Source: Cellulosimicrobium funkei (GTDB taxonomy: Bacteria > Actinomycetota > Actinomycetes > Actinomycetales > Cellulomonadaceae). From it: a DNA stretch of 64,000 nt. Position numbers and translations under genes: made by a program. Positions 59,798 to 64,000 of this stretch are shown in pieces. The stretch is taken from positions 186,001 through 250,000 of the forward strand of contig NZ_SOZH01000001.1 in the NCBI RefSeq assembly GCF_004519295.1, in the 5' to 3' direction. Positions within the stretch are counted from its first letter, which is position 1; each line of letters starts with the position of its first letter. The notes beneath the pieces were generated by a model. The model was given only the letters and a program-made list of their open reading frames with translations. It did no database searches and was not told the DNA's origin.

Positions 59798-60418
59798 ATG
59801 GACGGCATCACCGCGATCGCGCAGCGGGTGGCTGCCATCGAGGCGACCCTCAGCCCCGCCCGCACCGTCGACGTCCGCACCGTCGACACCCGCGCCGCGG
59901 ACGCCGTCGCGAGCGGCTCCGGCGCGCGCTTCGACGAGCTCCTCAGCACGGTGCTGGCGGGGTCGACCGGCACCGGCAGCACCGCGGTGGCGGGCGCGAC
60001 CGGTCCCGACCGGACGCGCACGGTCGACGGCGTCCCCGGCGACCTCGCGGCCTACGGCAACGGGAAGATCCCCCGGACCGCCCTGCAGGAGGTCGGGACG
60101 ACCGGCCACCGCCTCTGGGCGCCCGCGGGCCAGGCGCTCGAGGGCCTGCTCGCCGAGGCGGCACGCGACGGCGTCCGCATCGGCATCACGGACTCCTACC
60201 GGTCCTACGACGCGCAGGTCGACGTCGCCGCGCGCAAGGGCCTGTACTCCCAGGGCGGGCTCGCCGCCGAGCCGGGTACCAGCCCGCACGGCTGGGGGAT
60301 CGCGGTCGACCTCGACCTGGACGACCGGGCCCAGGCGTGGATGCGCACCAACGGCGGCCGCTTCGGCTTCGTCGAGGACACCCCGCGCGAGCCGTGGCAC
60401 TGGGTGTACCGGTCCTGA
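59798..60418 (+). CDS. VanY-like D,D-carboxypeptidase (M15)
   Basis: A 206-residue peptidase. The N-terminal helix (ITAIAQRVAAIEATL) and a Ser/Thr/Gly linker precede an M15 catalytic domain with SYRSYDAQ, the zinc ligands SPHGWGIAVDLD and the final PWHWVYRS with the third His. It removes the terminal D-Ala of peptidoglycan stem peptides. No signal peptide is visible, so export may be non-standard or the protein is a cargo of another system. ATG at 59798 with AGGAGG upstream. Confidence 0.85.
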   Translation: MDGITAIAQRVAAIEATLSPARTVDVRTVDTRAADAVASGSGARFDELLSTVLAGSTGTGSTAVAGATGPDRTRTVDGVPGDLAAYGNGKIPRTALQEVGTTGHRLWAPAGQALEGLLAEAARDGVRIGITDSYRSYDAQVDVAARKGLYSQGGLAAEPGTSPHGWGIAVDLDLDDRAQAWMRTNGGRFGFVEDTPREPWHWVYRS

Positions 60419-60549
60419 CCGCGGGGCCCTCCTGCAGCAAGGAGTTCCGCGGCGCCTCGCCGAGCGGTTGACCACGGCGAACCCCGGCACGCTCGAACCG
60501 GGTCCCTGGTCACGGGGGTGCTCGCCTCGTGCTGGGTGGGCGGGGAGGG

Positions 60550-60828
60550 CTATCGGTAGGCGTCGGCGCGGTGCGCGATGCGGACGACGAGCAGCACCCC
60601 GGTGTCGTGGTCGAGCTCGAACAGCACGCGGTAGTCGCCGCGGCGCGCGGAGCGCAGGCCTTCGAGCTCGTACCGCAGCGGCTTGCTCATGCGTTCGGGG
60701 TTGGTCGGCAGGGTCGTGGTGACGAACTCGACGACCGCGGCCGCGATCTTGTGCGGCAGGCGCAGCAGCGACCGCTCGGCCGCGGGTGCGATCTCGACCC
60801 GCCACGCCGGTGTCTGGTCGTCGGTCAC
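60550..60828 (-). CDS. relE: RelE/ParE-family toxin
   Basis: A 92-residue toxin. AWRVEIAPAAERSLLRLPHKI opens the RelE fold; ELEGLRSARRGDYRVLFELDHDT and VVRIAHRADAYR are the conserved core and C-terminal basic catalytic region. It cleaves mRNA at the ribosome or, in ParE-like members, blocks gyrase. GTG start overlaps the antitoxin stop (GTGA 60825-60828). Confidence 0.92.
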   Translation of the reverse strand: MTDDQTPAWRVEIAPAAERSLLRLPHKIAAAVVEFVTTTLPTNPERMSKPLRYELEGLRSARRGDYRVLFELDHDTGVLLVVRIAHRADAYR

Positions 60829-61100
60829 TGCGCCGGCAGCCCGAACCGTGCCCGCAGGTCCTCACCGGACGTCGTGGCGCCCTCGGCGGCGGCGCGACGG
60901 GCCTCGTCGATGTCGTCGCGCACGCCGGGCTGGGACAGCCAGAACAGCGTCTCGCGCAGCGACTCGAGGTCGTCCTCGGCCATCAGCACCGCGGCACCGC
61001 GCCCGTGCCGGGTGATCCGGATGATCTCGTGCTCCCGGTCGGCCTCGTCCACCAGGGCCGACAACTTGTCTTTCGCCTCGCTCAGCGCTACGGATTTCAT
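60825..61100 (-). CDS. Phd/YefM-family antitoxin
   Basis: A 91-residue antitoxin. MKSVALSEAKDKLSALVDEADREHEIIRITRHGRGAAVLM is the Phd/YefM DNA-binding fold, followed by an unstructured helix (LRETLFWLSQP) that would block the toxin. Promoter TAATAT at 61107-61112 stands six bases before the ATG, so the mRNA is probably leaderless. GGCTA repeats upstream are candidate operators. Confidence 0.92.
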   Translation of the reverse strand: MKSVALSEAKDKLSALVDEADREHEIIRITRHGRGAAVLMAEDDLESLRETLFWLSQPGVRDDIDEARRAAAEGATTSGEDLRARFGLPAQ

Positions 61101-61106
61101 ACGGCC

Positions 61107-61139
61107 ATATTAGCCGAACTGCTAGCCCGTAGGTAGCCC
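61107..61139 (-). promoter_or_regulatory. Leaderless promoter and GGCTA operator repeats
   Basis: On the minus strand TAATAT (61112-61107) lies six bases before the antitoxin ATG. GGGCTA, GGGCTA and CGGCTA occur at 61139, 61128 and 61116, 11 and 12 bases apart, one per helical turn. They suit stacked Phd/YefM dimers. Confidence 0.55.
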
Positions 61140-61374
61140 AATTTCCAGCCAATAAGGCCATCGGCTCCCTCTCATGCTCGCGCCCTGCGCTCCCCACAGG
61201 ACGTCGGCAGGCCCGGCGCAGCGGCGGACAGGCAGTCGGCATCGACGTGCTCGACGACGGATCGTTGGCGGGATCTCTGCGCGCTCGAGGTCAGTTCGCG
61301 AACCCGACAGCGCAGTCAGGATTCGGCTGGGTTCCTGCCTGTGGTCCGTGCATCGGCGGACTTTCGACTTTTGA

Positions 61375-61402
61375 TTGACACCCGACAGAAGCCTCGTAGG
61401 AT
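61375..61402 (+). promoter_or_regulatory. Sigma-70-type promoter
   Basis: TTGACA, 16-base spacer, TAGGAT. This is the best housekeeping promoter in the window and drives the sugar dehydrogenase with an untranslated leader of about 270 bases. Confidence 0.65.
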
Positions 61403-61417
61403 GACGACCGAGTGGTA

Positions 61418-61430
61418 GGTGAATTTCACC
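61418..61430. promoter_or_regulatory. GGTGAA-T-TTCACC palindrome
   Basis: Perfect 6+1+6 inverted repeat about 10 bases after the predicted transcription start, extended by outer GGT/ACC bases. Likely a repressor operator. Confidence 0.5.
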
Positions 61431-61677
61431 CGACCGCTACGGCCCGACCGCCTCCGCGCGTGCCCCGGTGCACGTGGTGGCACTCTCCGTCCGCACGACG
61501 ACGTGCGGGGGGATCGCGCTCGACGACGAGACGAGGAGGACCACCGGGCAGGGGACGCGCAGCCCTCCCACCAGCACAGACAGACCGAGCCGCCCTGATT
61601 CCGTCGTTGGCGCGACGGGGGCGACCCGGTCCGGATGACCCCTCACAGGCGACTGAACCTCACAGGAGCGGCATCAG

Positions 61678-64000
61678 ATGAAGGATATCGACCGGCGTGC
61701 GCGCCGGAACCGGCGGGTGACCGCGGCTCTGGCCGCCGGCGCCCTCGCGCTCACGGGCCTGGGCGCGGCGACGGCACCCGCCGTCGCGCACGACGGCGTC
61801 GACCACGGCGCGGAACCGGGTGCCGAGGCGGCGCTCGACTGGTCCAACTACGAGCGCGTGCTGCTGACGAAGGACGTGGGCGAGCCCATCGACCTCGCGA
61901 TCCTCCCGGACTCGCGCGTCCTGCACACGGCCCGCAACGGCGACGTGCGGCTCACGGACCCGGCGACGGGCGTCACGCGCGTGGTCACGACGCTCGACGT
62001 CTACGCGAACTCGGAGGACGGCCTCCAGGGCGTCGCGCTCGACCCGGAGTTCGAGGACAACGGGTGGGTCTACCTCGTCTACGCGCCGCGCGACGCGGAC
62101 GGCGACGGCGTCGCGGACACCCCGACGGGCAACGCGCCCAACTCGCTCCCGGCGGGCGAGGACGAGAGCTACTGGGACCGCTGGGTGGGCGTGAACCGCC
62201 TCGCTCGGTTCCAGTGGACGGGCGACACGATCGACCTCGCGAGCGAGCAGGTGATCCTCGACGTCGAGGTGCAGCGCGGGCAGTGCTGCCACGTCGGGGC
62301 GGACATCGACTTCGACGGCGACGGCAACCTCTACCTCACGACGGGCGACAACACGCCCGCGAGCACCCCGGGCGCGAACGGCTTCGCGCCGAACAACGAC
62401 GCCCCCGGCATGAACCCCGGCTTCGACTCGCGTCGTGGCGCGGGGAGCACGAACGACCTGCGCGGCAAGATCCTGCGGATCCACGTCGAGGACGACGGCT
62501 CGTACTCGATCCCCGAGGGCAACCTGTTCGCGCCGGGCACCGAGGGCACGCGCCCCGAGATCTTCGTCATGGGCGTGCGCAACCCGTTCCGGTTCGAGGT
62601 CGACCCGGAGACGAACTCGCTCTCCTGGGGCGACTACGGCCCCGACGCGACGAAGGCGGTCGCGGAGACCGCGGGCCGCGGGCCGATGGGCCTCGTGGAG
62701 TGGAACGTCGTCTCGCTCGATGACCCGCACAACGCCGGCTGGCCCTACGTCCAGGGCGACAACTTCGCCTACAACGACTGGGACTTCGCGACGGGCACGC
62801 CGGGGGAGTTCTTCGACCCCGAGAACCTCGTCAACGACTCCCGCTGGAACACTGGCCTGCGCGAGCTGCCGCCGGCCCGCGCCGCGACGCTCTGGTACGG
62901 CGACAACCCGGGCGACCAGCCGTGGGACGAGCTCGTGAACTTCGGCTCCGGCTCCGGCCAGGCGCCGATGGGCGGTCCCGTCTACCACTACGACGCCGAC
63001 AACCCGTCGACCACGAAGCTCCCCGCGTACTGGGACCGCAAGGCGTTCTTCGGCGAGTTCTCGCAGGACTACCTCGCCGCGTTCACGGTCGACTGGGAGA
63101 CCTTCGACGTCACGCACATCGAAGACTTCCTGCCGAACGCCGCGCTCGCCGCGGCGGGGCAGCCGCCGCACGACAACCCGATGGACCTCGAGTTCGGTCC
63201 CGACGGCTCGCTCTACGTGCTCGACTACGGCGACGGCTTCTTCCGCGCGAACCCCGACGCGGGCCTGTACCGGATCGACTACGCCGAGGGCAACAAGGCG
63301 CCCCAGGCGCGCTTCACCGCGACGCCCACGTCGTCGTCGCAGGCTCCGCTCGAGGTGACGTTCGACGCGTCGACGTCGTCCGACCCCGAGGGCGACGACC
63401 TCACCTACGCGTGGGACGTGGACGGGGACGGCACGTTCGACGCCGAGGGCGTCCGGACGACGCACACGTACACGGAGATCGGCGCGTACACCGCGCGCCT
63501 GCGCGTCACCGACGCGTCGGGCAAGTTCTCCCTCACGTCGCGCGTCATCTCCGTCGGGAACCAGGCGCCCGAGGTCACGATCGAGTACCCGGCCGACGGC
63601 GCGTTCTTCGACTGGGGCCAGGCCGTCCCGTACCAGGTGACCACGACCGACGCCGAGGACGACCTCGGCGGCGGCGGGGCGCCGACGCCGCACCTCACGT
63701 CGGGCGACCAGATCGGCGAGTGGCTCGCCGACGCGATCGGGCACGACGTCCTCGTCGAGACGCTCGGGGTCGACGCCGAGACGCTGGGCGAGGCCTCCGG
63801 CTTCACCCTCGACGAGCTCGTCGCGATCTCCGGCGGCGCCGTCACCGCGCAGATGGTGGCGGACGTGCTCGAGGCGTACGCCGCCGCGTTCGAGGACCCG
63901 CAGGCGGGCTCGGGCACCGTGTGCTCGCGCGTCGCGTGGACGTACGGCCTCGGGCACGACGAGCACGCGCACCCCGAGTCCACGGGCACGGGCTGCACGG
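61678..64000 (+). CDS. Secreted PQQ-type sugar dehydrogenase with PKD domain (partial)
   Basis: 774 codons are visible before the right edge. Signal peptide at about 1-38 (LALTGLGAATAPAVAHDG), then a glucose/sorbosone dehydrogenase-like beta-propeller (about 50-540) with QGVALDPEFEDNGWVYLVY, QRGQCCHVGADIDFDGDGNLYLTTGDN, and VMGVRNPFRFEVDPET. A PKD domain follows (about 545-635: VTFDASTSSDPEGDDLTYAWDVDGDG). At about 660-740 comes a Gly/Ala-rich helical segment (LGVDAETLGEASGFTLDELV) that interrupts the usual path to the Cys-containing WTYGLGHDEHAHP block. AGGAG precedes ATG 61678. Confidence 0.88.
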   Translation, partial: MKDIDRRARRNRRVTAALAAGALALTGLGAATAPAVAHDGVDHGAEPGAEAALDWSNYERVLLTKDVGEPIDLAILPDSRVLHTARNGDVRLTDPATGVTRVVTTLDVYANSEDGLQGVALDPEFEDNGWVYLVYAPRDADGDGVADTPTGNAPNSLPAGEDESYWDRWVGVNRLARFQWTGDTIDLASEQVILDVEVQRGQCCHVGADIDFDGDGNLYLTTGDNTPASTPGANGFAPNNDAPGMNPGFDSRRGAGSTNDLRGKILRIHVEDDGSYSIPEGNLFAPGTEGTRPEIFVMGVRNPFRFEVDPETNSLSWGDYGPDATKAVAETAGRGPMGLVEWNVVSLDDPHNAGWPYVQGDNFAYNDWDFATGTPGEFFDPENLVNDSRWNTGLRELPPARAATLWYGDNPGDQPWDELVNFGSGSGQAPMGGPVYHYDADNPSTTKLPAYWDRKAFFGEFSQDYLAAFTVDWETFDVTHIEDFLPNAALAAAGQPPHDNPMDLEFGPDGSLYVLDYGDGFFRANPDAGLYRIDYAEGNKAPQARFTATPTSSSQAPLEVTFDASTSSDPEGDDLTYAWDVDGDGTFDAEGVRTTHTYTEIGAYTARLRVTDASGKFSLTSRVISVGNQAPEVTIEYPADGAFFDWGQAVPYQVTTTDAEDDLGGGGAPTPHLTSGDQIGEWLADAIGHDVLVETLGVDAETLGEASGFTLDELVAISGGAVTAQMVADVLEAYAAAFEDPQAGSGTVCSRVAWTYGLGHDEHAHPESTGTGCT

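Larger units (their letters stand above)
61101..61677. other. 577-base intergenic region
   Basis: Between the toxin-antitoxin pair and the sugar dehydrogenase. It holds the TA promoter on the left, a lower-GC segment with no supported ORF, a TTGACA-N16-TAGGAT promoter at 61375-61402, a palindrome at 61418-61430, and a long leader of about 270 bases with a CCTCACAGG direct repeat (61641 and 61658). A short reading frame at 61412-61681 is Arg/Pro-rich and looks like chance. Confidence 0.6.

Noticed and set aside
61412-61681. An 89-residue plus-strand frame
   Set aside because: Arg/Pro-rich, no ribosome site, lies over the leader of the next gene.
1-64000. tRNA or rRNA genes
   Set aside because: No T-loop-type sequence in a cloverleaf context and no rRNA landmark was seen on either strand; a covariance search would be decisive.

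Overview
The window is very high-GC actinobacterial chromosome with mostly GTG/ATG starts, many 4-base ATGA/GTGA gene overlaps and several promoters that look leaderless. The gene set (arginine deiminase, ANTAR regulators, LAxTG wall anchor, SigK/RskA-like pair, secreted sugar dehydrogenase) suggests a Cellulomonas/Cellulosimicrobium-type member of the Micrococcales. That placement is inference. I found no rRNA, tRNA, insertion sequence, prophage or CRISPR array; the region reads as ordinary chromosome made of small independent operons.

Layout. 1-3.6 kb: end of a GntR-type regulator, an unknown protein, then an arcD-arcA arginine deiminase unit. 3.7-6.6 kb: a proline-rich membrane protein, then a fluoride riboswitch leading a universal-stress-protein gene and two crcB fluoride channels. 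6.6-8.1 kb: SRPBCC+ArsR pair behind two palindromic operators, and a flavodoxin-fold reductase. 8.2-12.6 kb (minus strand): a six-gene chain joined by 4-base overlaps: histidine kinase, response regulator, lipoprotein, NRAMP-related transporter, two PRC-barrel proteins. 12.8-14.8 kb: a wall-anchored thioester-domain adhesin. 14.9-20.2 kb: three ANTAR regulators around a guanidine-III riboswitch with two SMR exporters, a double GNAT and a zinc alcohol dehydrogenase. 20.2-24.5 kb: haloacetate-dehalogenase-like hydrolase, BTAD/SARP-like regulator behind a 14-bp triple repeat, TetR regulator and its divergent reductase.

24.5-28.4 kb (minus strand): a SigK/RskA-like sigma/anti-sigma pair with a DUF4397 protein, class F sortase and fasciclin protein; the latter two units share a promoter signature. 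28.5-32.6 kb: ATP-dependent DNA ligase; ArsR-CDF-permease metal operon. 32.7-33.3 kb: HicAB-type toxin-antitoxin pair. 33.4-37.2 kb: TAP-like secreted peptidase and a P1B ATPase. 37.3-41.6 kb: flavin electron-transfer cluster (ferric-reductase-like protein, FMN-binding protein, broken apbE) facing an OmpR-type two-component system. 41.8-43.6 kb: LOV-GAF-SpoIIE phosphatase, a probable blue-light sensor.

43.6-52.6 kb: mostly single housekeeping or redox genes (MOSC, AhpD-like, AraC, kinase-like protein, glutathione peroxidase, SDR, DNA alkylation repair, PQQ-like propeller, CPBP protease). 52.7-54.5 kb: a DesK/LiaS-type two-component system. 54.7-59.6 kb: sugar kinase, RpiR regulator and giant D-lactate dehydrogenase in one overlapping operon, plausibly for N-acetylmuramate-derived sugar and D-lactate. 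59.8-61.1 kb: a VanY-like peptidase and a RelE/Phd toxin-antitoxin pair. From 61.7 kb to the right edge: a secreted PQQ-type sugar dehydrogenase with a PKD domain and an unusual helical insertion, cut by the window end.
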